Assembly (NCBI GenBank): GCA_951640165.1 | Contig: OX621246.1 | Span: forward strand, 521,001-585,000 | DNA: 64,000 nt | From: Pseudoips prasinana | Lineage: Eukaryota > Arthropoda > Insecta > Lepidoptera > Nolidae | Direction of reading: 5' to 3' | Shown: in pieces, positions 22,822 through 37,900 of the stretch | Layout: each line of letters starts with the position of its first letter | Numbering within the stretch: position 1 is the stretch's first letter | Notes under the pieces: generated by a model | What the model was told of the DNA's origin: nothing | The model's database searches: none | The model's input: the letters and a program-made list of their open reading frames with translations, nothing else | Made by a program: the position numbers and the translations under genes

Positions 22822-22912
22822 ATGGCCACGCTCGGCCTATCCAAGGTGTTCATTCTCGACAAGTACTTCACTGAGCTGCAGAAGTTCTGGGAGACGGAGA
22901 AGAAGCTGCAAG
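22822..22912 (+). CDS. dachs: Myosin exon 1 (start codon)
   Basis: Encodes residues 1-30, including '[20 protein letters not shown]', helix-prone and possibly coiled-coil. Donor caag/gtgagc. It ends in phase 1, and its last G plus AC of exon 2 makes Asp. The link to exon 2 across 18.8 kb rests on phase and helix continuity only, so an extra exon cannot be excluded. Confidence 0.72.
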
Positions 22913-25900
22913 GTGAGCACCCGCCTCGGCCCGCCCCCGCTCTCCGCGCGGCGCGAGCGGCTGCGGGACTGTGATGCTTATTACTTTTTGTGTCGTGTTC
23001 GGCGTTCGAAAGCTCTGTGCAGCTGTGTGTGCGTGTGTGTATGTGTGTGCGAGTGTCTGTATATCTATGAATGTGTCGAAACTGCCCGTAAGCTCCGAGG
23101 ATTACGGCGATATATTCAGCTTACTGAATTCGATGTGCCATAATCGTTAACCGGAAAGTTAGCAGAACCTATTACACCAGATGGTACCGACACTACACTG
23201 CGTTTCATTACTTTCACCGAAATATCTTTTAGAAAAATCTCTATCTCCAATTAGACGTCCTTTTGTTTGATGTGCATCTCGCCGTTGTTTCATCTCCGTG
23301 AGCTTTACGGGAACAGGTGAGTCCCGCCGTGTAGTTGGAGGCGACAGGTTCGTGTAAGTTCGGGAGCGTTGCGCCGTCGCCGCTACCTGCCTCGATAGCC
23401 CCCACCCGTGGATCCGTGGACGTTGCCCGGAGGCTCTATCAAGTCACGGTTTTACGTACACTCCAGTGCTAAATTAATAATTTAAAAGTGACTTTTACTT
23501 ATATTTAACATTTTACATTTAATGATGAGGCTGATTTGGGAGAGTATTAAATAATATGGTATTCGCTATCAGCATTAACAGGCCCATTTCCTTAAAACTC
23601 TTTAACAGTAAAAATATTTAGAACTTAGGATTATGTACTCTCTGCTTCGATAAGAAGACTCCATTTTTCTCATAAAACAATTTGAGTATAACTCGTAGAG
23701 GAAATCCTTTAAAAATTCCTCCAGTTAATCTAGACTTCACTCTTTAAGTCCACTAAAATGAAAAAAGTTTGAATTTTTCATTTTAGGACTTAAAGAGCCT
23801 TCTATAAAGTTAACCGCCATTCTTTGCGACATCTGCAATATTTGAGTTTTCAAACTTGTTTCTCTGTTCGTTTGTAAGTGATTAGTGTCAGTCCACGCAC
23901 CCCGCACCTGGAGGCGCTGGTGTCCCACTTACTCTGATTCTAGAGAGCCAAGTGCATTGTTTGCACGCACGTCATCTCATCTCGTACATATGCAACGAGA
24001 GATATTGAAACTTTTACATATTCAACGGAGATCTTTGTCAATTTGAAAGGAAACAAATCCAGAGAATACAGTTACTGATATCAGAGGCATAGAATATTAA
24101 GTACATTAAGAATGGTTGGCATGGAGTCCGTCTTCTACGTAATAAATAGAAATAAGTATCTTGGGATAACTAAGACATTGTCATCTGATCTGCAATTAGG
24201 TAGAGCCTGTATTTGGTAACGAGACAACTGATAATTATACTTATATATAAATTACATACATCTCGTAGATAAATAAAAACGAGTAAATTGAATTCCTGGA
24301 TCTTAAGTCATCAGGCATAATGTTAACATAATTGTAAATACTTAATGCTGCTTAAGGAAGCGAGCATAAAATTTGTATCTTGTTACAATATGCGCGAGAG
24401 CAATGTCATGCAAAACTGCAGGGAGTGGGCGCAAGTTCCGCTAACGGCAAGTAATAGTTAAGGTGAGGGGGGGGGGGGGTTATGTAGCCTACGGGTGTAC
24501 ATTGGTGAAGGCTTTGTAGCTAGTTATATAAATAGCATGCAGCGTCTATAGATAGACAGCTGCAAGTAGTTTTCTCACTTCTGGGACAATTACTATAGCC
24601 TACTATAGCCTTATAAGTATATATACATATATACTTATAACGGCATTTGTGCATAGAATGAGAACCTATAACGACAAAACGAACGCCGGCAGCTCATCAA
24701 TGGCCGAAGGATGGGTGTGCGCTGCCGATGGTATTGTACAAGTACTGCTGACACGTCGGCGCCGTTCTGTCATTGTCTGCCGTTGTGCGGTGCACAGACG
24801 GCGTATATTGTGGTTATAGAAACTGTCACCAGCAGTAGATACTAGGGTTATATTCCCGAAGATAAGCGATAAAAAGGATAAGGTATATATAGGACCCGAG
24901 GAGTAATTAGTATGTAGCGCCAACTTTGCACCAAACGACAATAATCTTCGATGTGAAATACAAAGCTCCCAAACATATACCAATCCGGGATGACGTCACG
25001 CGCCCGCGCAGCGTGTGGCCGCCGTTCCCCCGCCACTGACAGGTCCATTTGTGTAATTACAACCTCAAGGCAGCGGCTCAACTTTTATAAATTACCTTAA
25101 TGCTGGACCTTTGCCTTTTGTGGCCGTTGGTTTGACTCCTTATAAGTAATAAATAAGACCCATTTTAGAAAATCAACTATTGACAAATAACCTCGCTGTC
25201 ACATTTAAAAAAAAGAAAACAACACATAGGAGACAGAACAGCTAGAAACTAATTCAAAGCCTATTTTGAAGCCACCAGAAATAATATCCTGAAGCGCAAG
25301 AAATTAAACAAAATGGACGATGTGATAAAAGATATTGTAAGAGAACTAAATATAATTCTTTTTGGTGATTACCATTAACATGTCGGTTACCGTTAGCCTG
25401 AAAGGCTTTCACTGCTTCACCGGATATTGGAGGTGAACGGGCGCCCAAGCCGTCTAGCAAGTAAGGCACACAAACTGAATAATCCACACCAAAGCGAGAG
25501 AGAGGCTCGGTTTTTAGGGATCTGTCACTATACGTTAGTATGCGAGGGCGCAGTCTACTTCTCCGATAGAGGATTGGAGAGGGCATTGCGGCCTCGTGCA
25601 CATCATACACGCTTATTTCTCTTAAACGTTACGGCCGATGTTACTAAAGTTAAAGCATTCGTCCGACGATGTAGAGATAGAAATGAGATATTATATACTA
25701 CGGATAGAAACGAGTTCTCGTCTACAAAAAATAATTGTCTTTCAGCGATTCAAGTTGAAGCGATTGAAGTCGACATAATAACTAGCTTATCGAATGTTCT
25801 TAGCTACGCCAGGTACTTTTATATTGTGTACATATGGGTAATATACTAGTGTTTGATGAACATCGTCGAATACTAGTAATTAATATGCTACCCCATTTTA

Positions 25901-28900
25901 TACCTTATTTTGTATTTACTTGTGAGTTTCCCGGAATTTTACGGAAATATATATTTGGTATCATCTCAAGCCGTGTTTGTATGACGGATATTTAGTGTTT
26001 ACACCGCGGCTAAAACAAACACAAGCAAATTATGAAGGCGCCCATGGCCAATTTTCCTAATCCATGTACACACGGCTACATATCAATCTATACATTTCTA
26101 ATATATGCTGACCTGTCATTGTTTAGAAATCCTATACAACGCGAGATCAGCTTATACTGGAAATGTTTAGCTTGATGTGTAGCCGTGTGTACGTATTATT
26201 TTATTTCGGAATCCAAAATATTCCATTAATAAAGTCATAAAGTAATAATCTCGAATTTAAAACAGTAAAAGAAAACATTGTGAGGAACATACCTGAGAGG
26301 TCTCTAAAATGTTCTTAATGGCATGTACACTTAGCATATTAGAGTTCCACAACAATGCAAATGTCACCGCCTTGCCCATTGATCGGAGCGCGCGCCAACG
26401 TGTTCCCGTGAGTACATAGCAAAGCATCATATGTCAGACGATCTGTTTACGACAGAGGCACGAGTCGTGACCATGTGAGTATATTTGTGAACTCGAGCGT
26501 GTCGCCGCGACGCGCTCTCTGCGCTCGGTCATCTTCACATGCATTTTCCTGTTGCGTTTGATTTGACTTTTTTGAAAAAACTTGAGCATATTTTATACTC
26601 GGTAACTTTTGCTAGCTCGCTCATTCTGCTTTTCTCTGATAGCCGCATTTGAAACACCTCATTTAAATTATCATAATTATATCTAGTAGGATTCATTCCT
26701 GTGGAAGGTTCGACTGAGATTTTTGTTCTTTGATTTTTGAAGTTGCGTGTGCTTGTGCGAGTATTCAATCAATGCGCGTAAATATGGCCGCGCATTGATT
26801 GAATACTCAGGGACTAATTACTTCCGTTTAAATTTTAACATGCCAGCTCCTGGGACACTAAAGATACTGCCTCTAGATTATTGTATAAAAATGTACTCTT
26901 TATCATGAACATAAAAATTCATTTAATTATAATTACTTCCGTATAAGTAAACTCTTACCCGCCACGCCACTAATGCAGTTAAATTCGGCGATGTGCTGGT
27001 CCTACGGTAAAGTACTTGTAAGCAAGACTGAGTATTCTGAGAAGTAGGGGCGTGTAATGGGAGGACTTCATATTGCGTCAAGAAACACAAGTTATCGGAT
27101 AAATAACTGAGATTGCTAATAGCGTTGTCAGTGAAACAAATGACAGTTCCATAAATACTGGCGGTTACAGCGATTCGCTCGTATCGTCATCAGGTTGTAT
27201 TCACGTGTGGAGAGACAAACTACCTTGTGAATTTAATACCGGTTAAATTATGTGATTAGCTGGAAACGTTACATCAAGTATGGATCGGATACTGAATTCT
27301 TATTATGTAACCGTTTCGCAACTCTAAGCTATCAATGTACTTTTTGGTACGCTATACAAAAGCATTTTGGCCGTATTCATAGTTTTTATATATCGCTTTT
27401 ATCGTCAGCATACAATCATGTGGCCCACCTGCCGGCAAGTGGTTACCGTATTATATGACCCTTGCAACATTCATAACAGGTTCTAACAACAGCATGAACA
27501 CAATGTTGATGTATTCTGTAATGTGGCAAACACCATACCCCATAGGCATCACTTTGTTCATGTGTGAATTTATGGATGCTCCATCCAATTTAACGCACCT
27601 CCGCTACAAAGTCTTGCGAGTTGGAAAGGGTAGGCTGCGCGTGAGTTTCAAAGGCTACGGTAACACTTACCGAGTCGACCTGCTTATAGAGTGGAAAGAT
27701 CGTTATATTTTTAACAGTTATTTAGTCATTCAAAATAATTTGTGCGATTTTTTACGTTCCGTCCGATGAGATTAGGTCAGAACTGGATATTATTATTACT
27801 TATAGGTTTAAGATATCGTTCGTGTATGTGTTTAGGTATATGTTTGCTTGCGTTTGCCGCAAACATTGAGCCTATATTTAAGTTATTTTATGTTGGTTGA
27901 ACATCGCTGTGGATTTATAACGTAGCTTTTGTCATATCAAGGTCATATCGAGTGCTCAATCCAATGTAACGCAGCTGCGTTTTTCTCGCTATTCTGTCAC
28001 TCGAGGGATATTTAACATATATGTAGTTTCAGACATGTGCTATTAATCAATCAATGATGAATTCCCAAAGAAAGTTATTGAAATGCAATACACTGCCATA
28101 CGAAAGCATATCCGCTGAACGCTATCTAAGGTCATTGAGCAGTTGATTAATGGATTTTGATAAGAGAAGCGTCGTTGGAAACGTTTTGATGGCGAAAATG
28201 ACCCATATACTTAACCTGTATAGTGACTTTAGAACCCATTATGTAATTGTATTTTTTTAATACTAGGTATTAAAAAAAATACAATTACATAATGGGCTGG
28301 GATTTTAATTTAATACGCCCGCACTAGGGAACGTTGTTCTTGTGTAGCGGGGTTCTTACAAACCTATAATTGACGGACACATAGTATATCCATACTCAGA
28401 ATGACTATTTATATGTCACACAAATAATTGCCCGACTATAATGTCTACACTCGGTAGTCACGGAATAACGTTGGACGCTTAGAATTTCCCAAGAGTTAGG
28501 GAATGAACAACACACCACTCACTTTTTCTTTTATTTATTTACCTGCTGTTGTACGCGGGAGGAGCCGCGGGAGAACATTGTAGATGTACAAAAGACAAAA
28601 ACAGGGAAACAGGTGTGAGTCTATGTATGTATGTTACATACATACAAACATAGACTCACGCCTGTTTCCCTGTTTTTGTCTTTGTAAAAGACAAAAAGGC
28701 AGTAGCTTATGTAGGATAGGATGTTTGGTATATTACCGGCTACAGGTTAAAGTCGATTGCCAAGAGCGAGATCAGATGTATCGTGAGCTACTTAAAGAAT
28801 ACAGCAAATGTCGGCGATATGCATAAGGACTAGTTGATGAGTTGAAGTGAAGCTAGTATTGGACTTAGGTGTCGGCCATTGCCTGGTGCTACATATAGCC

Positions 28901-31900
28901 CACCTGTTTGTAAACGTTAAACGTTCTCATTAACATAATGCGTGTGCGCGGACTGCAGAGGAAGCACGGACAGCCTTTTAAATGCCAACCGTCGCACGCG
29001 CACCGTGCCGAGCAGAACCGATCACACCCGAGCACAGAGAACACACACTCCTATAAGCACAGGACGTGATCAAGTGAAACCTGTCTTAATACTGTAGTCT
29101 TGTCCTTTATCTAGGAAAAAAGAGCCAGCATATGGCATCGTGCCAGGCACAAATGCATAAAATAAGTGTGTCCACACTTATATATATTGATGTCGACGTC
29201 GAAATAATTCTAATATTATTAATGTGAATATTGGTTTATTTGACATGTCCGTGTATAAAATCTCGACATCGCATAGCGCTCGTCATTTACTGACGTCTCA
29301 GAATCCCTGTGAGAACAACATAAAAGTATTCTTAAAATATATGTCTGTACTGCTTTATTGTGCAACTGTCTAACAATAATATTATATATAACAATAATAT
29401 TTGTCAAGTTTTGCCTTCGATAGAATACTTAATTAATCACAGGTTTGCATTAAACATTTTCATGTTAAATTTAAATAAGATCCAAAATATAGTATTTGGT
29501 ATTTAAAATAACTCCCCAGTGGCTGTGTCGGCCGCCACATAGTTGGGCAGATTAGTTGTACCTGCCGCGTCAGGTGATGCTGTACCGTTAGCGATCGGCT
29601 CTATCGGCTCTACACCTCTACAAAAACATAATAGGACCGCCGCATGTGTGCGTGTGTTGCAATTATCCGCAGCACGCGTTCACGGGCTTTTTGTAGCGCT
29701 ATTGACTGATGGAAGTAGAGATCTTTCATGTGGAATTTATAACTATGTATGACCCAATCTATTGTATAAACATGTATATTTTTTATTATAACTTATTAGA
29801 TAATCATTTAATTAAGTCAATTATAAAACAAAATGGCATACAGTTCATTTTTTCCAACGTAATATATTATCCAAACCACTAACTAGGAATAAAATATTAT
29901 CTAATCGTGCGTTAAGTAATATAAAGTTTGGAAATCAATTGTTTACAATCAAAATATTGTTGTCATCGCCAAAAATTAGATCGACACTTGTTTCCATGGT
30001 CGGCCTCTTAATAGCTTATATTAATGAAATTCTGAATAAAACGCAGCCACAATCGAGTTGCCCGCACTATTTGTCGGAAAGAAAAAGAAATGTATAAATC
30101 TTCGGAGTATTTTATTGTTACCTGATTAAAATGTCAATGTCCGAAGTCGTACTTAGCGAGTAGGAGAAGGAAATAAATTGTTAATTGTTACTGAATGCAC
30201 ATCTAATAAATATATATAATAAATTAAAGCTGAATATATTAAATAATTATATTAATAGGTAAATAATAAATAAATTCAGAGGGCGTCAAACTATTATTAT
30301 AATTTATATATATTATTATACGGCAGCATTGAGTGGCAATGTCTTAGTTATTGACACAAAAAAAAGAACTTAGGATTGATTTTTGACGGGCCTGTTGGCG
30401 TGGTTAGCAAATGCTTGCTTATCACGCCGGAGGTCGTGGGTTCGATTCCCATGTCGGTTTGTACTGAGTCTGGGTGTAATTATCTATATAAGTATGTATT
30501 TACAAAAGAAAATTAGTATATGTAGTATATCAGTTCTGGTTTCCATAGTACAAGCTCTGCTTAGTTTGGGATCAGATAGGCGTATGTAAATAATGTCCCA
30601 GGGTATTATTATTTTATTTTTTATTTATTTATTATATTTAGTTAAGAACAATCATCATCATGAAAAGTCATATTATATATGACCTGCACGCAGTACCTAT
30701 GGTAATAAGCTCGGCCGGCGCGCGGAGCAAAAGACATCAACGCGCCGCGCGCCACATTCTTTGTACAAGTTTTACAATTGGTTTGTAATATTTGCTATCC
30801 GGTTATCAGAAGGGTGCTTTTCTCTATCTATATTTCCTCAATGAATAGTTAGTATCTGACATTTTTGAACATCTCATTAGTTGTTCGTTGTTGCTAGTGC
30901 ATTAAGATTTGGTATCTAAAAATACGATCGAAGTTTTAGTACGCTAGAATATATTGATATGGGAGTCATTTGCGTTTTTATCGTACACACGGCTACATAT
31001 CAATATAAGCTCTCATTTCCAGTATAAGCTGATCTCGCGGTGTATAGGATTTCCCTACAATGGGAGACAGTAACTTATATTGAAAATGTATAGCTTGATA
31101 TGTAACCGTGTGTACAAATGCCATATTTATTTCAATTCTAACATATTTATTAAATTCGTCGTACCCATGTGTCTCCAGTATTCTATGTTTCTCATTGCTA
31201 ATTACTGTTAATCTAAACCCGTATCTTAAGCTCGCACTTACGGATAAAACTCGTATCAGACACGTGCTTAAATTAATTGATAAATCAGATGTATGTACCA
31301 TCTTTTCAAGATTAATTTTTGATCTTAAACTCCCATTTATATATAAATTCATATTCTAGACTTCAGTGAAAGCAATTTAGTACTAATTTGACTATTTACT
31401 AAAGTCAGCGTACACATTTATTAACTTGTCATATAGAATGCATGGCATGACTTGATTGTCAATCCCCTCAAATGTCAGGCTATCATAGTGGGCAGTTCCC
31501 GAATGATGAGTTTAGTGGATGTTGACAGTCAACCTCCAGTCTTATATAACAATTCTGTTATTCCATACTACCAGAATGTGAAGGACCTTGGTCTGCTGGT
31601 TGATGCTACTTTAAGCTGGCAAAACCAAATCGTTAGCGTAAGCCAAAGAGTGACTGGGTTCTTGCAGTCACTGTATAGATTGAAGAATTTTCTACCATCC
31701 GAGACAAAAGTTACTATTAACTTAATAAAGGATTTCCGATAGATTTTAGGTACATTTTACGCTAGTACCCACTGAGCATTCCATAATTTTGACAAATATT
31801 GTTATTATCCCAGATAGGCAAATGAACGAACGGTCTATATTACGTATTGATATTCTAAAGGAGCTTAATGCTCAGTGCAATATTTGTGACACACTCTGTA

Positions 31901-34900
31901 ACACAAAGTGTTGTTAGTGTAAACTGCGGCGCATGCGTCGGGGAACGGTACACGACTCATATACATTACCTAGCTAGGTTAATCAGACGGACATATAATT
32001 ACGACGGCCCTAGAAGAATATTAAACTTAAGTTCCTTCATGATTCGTTACATGTACTCGTACCAGGCAGCTTTATTATATTTTCATTTATATCTGCAATT
32101 AAATATAGACGGTAGTAATTAAAACTGTCAGTTTGATAACAAAATTACGGTTCAAATGGCACATTTATAATCAGCGGGAAAGATGTTTATTTACAAAAAA
32201 TACATGATTTAAACTGGCCAAGTGCGAGTCGGACTCGCGCACGCAGGTTTCCGTACCATTATCTATAAAAACGAGCAAAAGTCACGTTTGTTGTATGGAA
32301 GCCCCCTTAAATATTTATTTTATTTTTTAGTATTTGTTGTTATAGCGGCAACAGAAATACATGATAATATGTGAACATTTCAACTGTATAATTATCATGT
32401 CATGAGATACAGCCTGGTGACAGACGGACAGACAGCGAAGTCTTAGTAATAGGGTCCCGTTTTACCCTTTGGGTACGGAACCCTAAAAAGAACATTATGT
32501 ATGTAGACGCTGGCTGTATATATTAATTAATAAATTAAATGATTAATAGACATCACAAACTTCCGCGCTCAATGACATTCTTTATATAATCAATGTTAAT
32601 AAACATTGATTATATAAAGAATTTTTTCTGCTCTTGTAAATGTTCTATAAGGAATTTCAGTGTAATACAGAAATTAAGCCTGTGTTTCGTGTGGTAAATG
32701 GTGTTAAAAATATGTTAGAAGATGAAAAGAAACTGCGGCCCCAAAACTAGGGCGGAGGAGTCCAGGAGACAAATGCTATGGTTAAGAAAAACAGATGTGC
32801 TTCAAGACCACATGACTGAAGTATAACTTAGATATACGACACGTATCTGGCTACGCGAGAAAGAGAGAAAAAATATGTGATATCACCTCTCTCTCCCTTG
32901 GCCCTACAGTAATGTACGAAACGTAACTCTTTCTATCTTCACAAACTTATATCTTCGTCGCAACTTCCGTTCGCCTCGCCCGATATCACTTCTCGTAACG
33001 CTCTCGTCACGTATTCACCAGCTTACTCCCCAATGCGTGTCCGTAATGACGTCTCGCTTCAAAAGACATGAACTCGTATGTATATGATTGGTTCAAACTT
33101 GTTTGTGAGTCAGGAGTTCGGCCGCATACCGCATACCGCTCAATTCCTTTCGTAGCAAAAAGATACTTCCTACAGTTACGTATGTCGGGGGCACTCTCAT
33201 GTTCATACAGAAATACGTGGCTTGTTGCTTTCTCTCTTGTGTCACTCGGACACTTCATTGCTATGCACTTTGTATATAACTCAGTCCATTAATAACTCAA
33301 AGTTCGGTACGCATTTCTGCAGTGAAGTTACATGATCGCACAATCTGACCTCATTGAGAACAAGTAAGTATTTCTCAAACTGTGAACATTCACTACAGAA
33401 TCAAATGAAATCAGATGCTGCATAAAGCTATAAACATGTCGGGTTTAAGCGAAAGCTTTTACGCGATTACGTGAAGAATTATATTCAGATCTGCAGTGGC
33501 ATCTATTCAGTAAAAACTTAACAATGCCGCCGTAGCTAAGTTAAAACGACTTGAGCTTAACAGAATTTAAATATGACATGTCATACAAAAAAAAATGGTT
33601 CATTGACGTCATCCGCGCTACGGAAATGAAACCTAGCGGGGTAGTTTACAAACATATATTTGACGGACACAAAGTACACCCAGACCTACTTATGGAGCAC
33701 AGAAATAGTAGCCCTGTACGGGAATCGAACCCGAAACACATAGTGGCGAGGTGACTGTCTTAACCACTGCACCACACATTGTGATTATGTTAAAAAAATA
33801 AGTCTATATAAGATGCACAGTATACTATCATCATCGTCTTGACCCACCAATGCGCTAGTGCTTATGATTTCCGCACTTAGTCCCGATGTGGACCATTGTA
33901 CGTGGCACAGTATACTAGGTTTATATTGCATTTCTGTATAAATGTGTTTCCTGAGTGAATTCAGCTGAGATTCTTTGGTTAATAGCTGCGAGACTAACAT
34001 TGTGGGTCGCGCAGGTATGAACACGCTCGAGATGCCGCACGAGCCCAGGCGGGTAATGTCACACGCTGCGCCGGCGCACCGCGCCTGGTATGCTATTATA
34101 GCACACTTGTACTCAACACCTTATACCTTATTACCCCATAGGGCTGCACTTGCTATTCGTGTTCTATTGGACATCATCACGTCTATTTCATTCATTATCT
34201 TTATTGAATAATTATATATTTAAAAAGACTACAGTCTACATAAATAAAAATAGTCTATATCTATTTGTCGTTCGCCTATATACTGTATGTATAGATTCAA
34301 CTGCATAGTTGATCTAGTGGTAGCGTATGCAACCGCAGAAAATTAAGGCCTCGGTTTAAATAACTGGTCTGACCAAATAATAAGTAATATTGGGATTTGG
34401 TATAGACTCAAAGTCTGGAAATCAGCGGTGTTTTACTACGTGCCTGGGAAAGCACGTAAACCCGTCCGCCCTGTACCTAACCTCTAACCAATAAGTTTCG
34501 TAGTAGGACGGCCACCATCGTGTTTACTAGCCGTCCCATTTCGATTTAAGAGTGAGTGATATGAAGTGCACAGTTCCTTCAGATCAAGATCTGGCATGGA
34601 AGGAAACGAAAAGAAATTAAATTTTATATAATACTGCAGTATGTGGTCAGCCCTACGGCCGGAGCTGCGCGTGCTATGTCGTGTTTTTGTCGCGGTGTGA
34701 TTAGAGCCGCGCGCGCACATGCTTGCCGAGCGACATATTGCCAGCGAACGTGAACTACATGACAACGCGCTAACTCTCTGTTGTATACTGATGATGTACT
34801 CTCACTATATTTGCTTATACTGCAGCTCCATGGGTGCTAACTTGGGTTTCAATAATTCCAATGTAAGCCTCGACAAACATCTATCAAAAATTTGCTATAT

Positions 34901-37900
34901 GTATATCATCTTAACCGATAAAATAAGATAATCGTATATAATAATAATTATAATTAGCTGCAATTATAAGAAGACATTTACTGAAATATTAATATATAAA
35001 AAGTATCAATAGGTACACTAAAACTGATGAACGCTACATTTTGTGAGTCAAACCGTGAGAACCTGGAGTGAATTTGGGCGTTATCTGACTCAGCGCGCAA
35101 AAACCGTGGCGACATTCCTTGCGCGCGCCACATTCCCCGCCTGACGACCCGTGGCAGTGCGCAATCCGACGCTGTCGTATCGCGTGCCGCTCACAAAGCA
35201 TCTCTAGGAGTAGGTGGGAGGCACGCGATACTGCGAGCTGCGACTACGTGGCAACAGGAAACCAGTCAAGATACTCCATTTTTTAACCACAAATCTCAAA
35301 TAATAGATTAATGCGTGAAACAGTTAAAGATGTTGAAAAGAGACTGTCCATTTTTTTATATAATGTTTACAGTTAACCTTAGCCCTCACTGCTTGATCTG
35401 AAAATATAGACAAAGCATCCAGCAAAATAAATATACAAACTTAAAAACTAAGAAACTTGCGCCAGAGAACAACACCTTTGGGGTTCGAACCTCGTCTCAG
35501 GGCGGCCCGGTGGTGCTTACCTTACTTGTCCAACCGTTTGGGTGCAGATGTCTATCTATTATATATTTTAAGTATGAAGCCTATGAATATGTATCTGTAT
35601 GTCTATACAGATTCATATTCATAGGCTTCATACTTAAAACACCCGTCTTCTTTGTCGGGCCAAAAGATACTAGCGTGACGAGTGTAAAACTGTATTTACA
35701 CAGACACTGAAGCTCAGCGAAATTGTTAATATCCTGCGTAATACGGGGACAGTTACATCACTACCCGAAGATATCCATTGCGTTTCAAGATCTTCTCTCT
35801 TCTGTATGACAGAACTTAAGGAAGAAGGAGTATTTATTTGTTTCCTTGTGCAAAGCTTTGCGTGGTGGCTATAGATGCGTAGCGCCGAGTAGGCTACAGG
35901 GAGCCTGCCCTAGCGCCGCGGCAGCGCGGCTGTAGCGCAGCGCAATGCGTAAGACGCGCTGAAAGTAAAAGCAATGCCTGCGCGGTGCACGCGCCGCGGT
36001 TTTTGCGCCGCGCTAAGAAATGGATCCCGCCATAACATTTACAAGTGCGTACATGTCTGTTAAGGATGACACATCTATCAAGCGCTTTAAGTATCTCGTA
36101 GATCCTCTACATTTGGTCTTCCTTGCACATTTAACGTCACAACCAATTAAATAGATTGATTTCAATCGATTTTTTTAAATAGGCAGGTATTTTAAGTTGC
36201 ATCTTTCAAATAGATAAGTTTCTCATTCAGTGCGTTAAGAGTGGTTTAATTGGGGTAAGAATGGAAGGTTGCGGTGTTGGAGCTGATATTATATATCTCT
36301 AAACTAAAATTATACTAAATGTCGAAAATAATATCATGTATCTATAACTTGAACTGTCATTGTGTTTAATTGTTGATCTGTTTGGTTAGTCAGCCAGTGA
36401 ATGTCGTATACATCTACGTTTATACGTCGATACGTTGGATTGGCCCCAGTACATGTATATGGTTGGGGTTGTCTCATATATCATCATATAGAGTTGCCTT
36501 AATTGGAGTTAGGTGTGTATATGCAGGGGGGGGGGGGGGGGGGTAAGCCCTATAATAAACAGCAAGTAATTTTGATACATTTCGTAGCGATTTCGATACC
36601 TACTGCGTTGTTAAACAACATAAAAATGTTGCTCTCGTGTTTGAATGTTACATTTGTTTTTATAACAACTTTATATGAATATCAGAAAAATACCCGCAAA
36701 GGAATCAGAACACCCCACTTTCCACGAGGTCTTGTCTGCCCTACCTACCCCTGGAGTGTTTATAAGAACCGGAGGCGCTATGATGAAGTGCCCAGCATGA
36801 GTGACCGTGCTTCGACACGCAACGCAAGCGTGGTAGGATTGCACTTCCCGCAGAGCCGGAGATAGGGCGGCAAAAAATCTCCCCCATAAATTGAAGCACA
36901 TTTAGGGAAACGCATACACACACCCAACCCTGTCGATGTTTTTCAAGAGCCTTAAAAAAGAAGCTTTACCGCTCACCACGAACTTCTCAACAAGACACGC
37001 GACATGCGTGTCCACGTAGATATATAAGTTTTTAACCGACTTTCGAAATGGTCTCATGCCAATTTAGTTATATGGATTACATGCTTTGTTAAAACGGTAA
37101 TTATCGAATCATTTGTCTTCCTCTCCTTTAGCCATTTAATATTTGGATTAGGACAAAGTTTCACATAATTTTTTAACATGTTAAGACCTTTGCTACTGTC
37201 ACTCTGAGAGACTTAGACAAAGCAAAGCAGTGACTACAATACTTTTTAGAACCGAGAGCGACAAACGAGCAAGCGGGTCACCTGATGGTACACTCGCAAT
37301 ACCAGAAGGGGTCGCGGGTCCGTTGCCGGCCTTTGTAAGAGTCAGCAAACCAGTGTTGCTGACCCTTCCCCCCACCCCGATGAGCTCTGGTGACCTTACT
37401 CACACGGAGAAACACTACATTAAGTTATTAATGTTATTATTAAGGAATGTCTTCTGTAAGGTACTCTTTGAGCGAATCAACGTTGTGCGCTACCTCTCTT
37501 ATGATTATGCGGGCTCTCTCTTTTAAACGTCCTATAGAATGTATCAGTATAGTGTACGACTGTATTTTAACAACTAATGTTGAAAACATCCATTATTTTA
37601 GTTATTTTTAAGAAGATGATGGCACTTTTTTTTCTTTTATAGTTAGCGATATGTTGTTTAGTTGGTCTGTTTTTTTATACTTTCTGGTAAAATCTATATA
37701 TTTATATTCGTGCTCTCGTTTCTTATAACAGTACCTACTTGGCTTAGGTTCGCGTGACTCACACACCGGGGTGTACAAATCTCGCCAAGTATCGCGCGAA
37801 CCCAAACGACCTTTATATAGATTGATTGATCTAGTTACAACATACGTCATTAACGTGGTCCTTAGTAAAGCGTACCATTATTTTACGTTCTTAGAGAACC

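Noticed and set aside
27455..27769. Small host gene in intron 1
   Set aside because: No recognisable domain or splice structure, and codon use is not distinctive; probably a chance open frame.
30384..30460. Candidate tRNA gene
   Set aside because: The B box is good but the cloverleaf does not close and a SINE tail follows.
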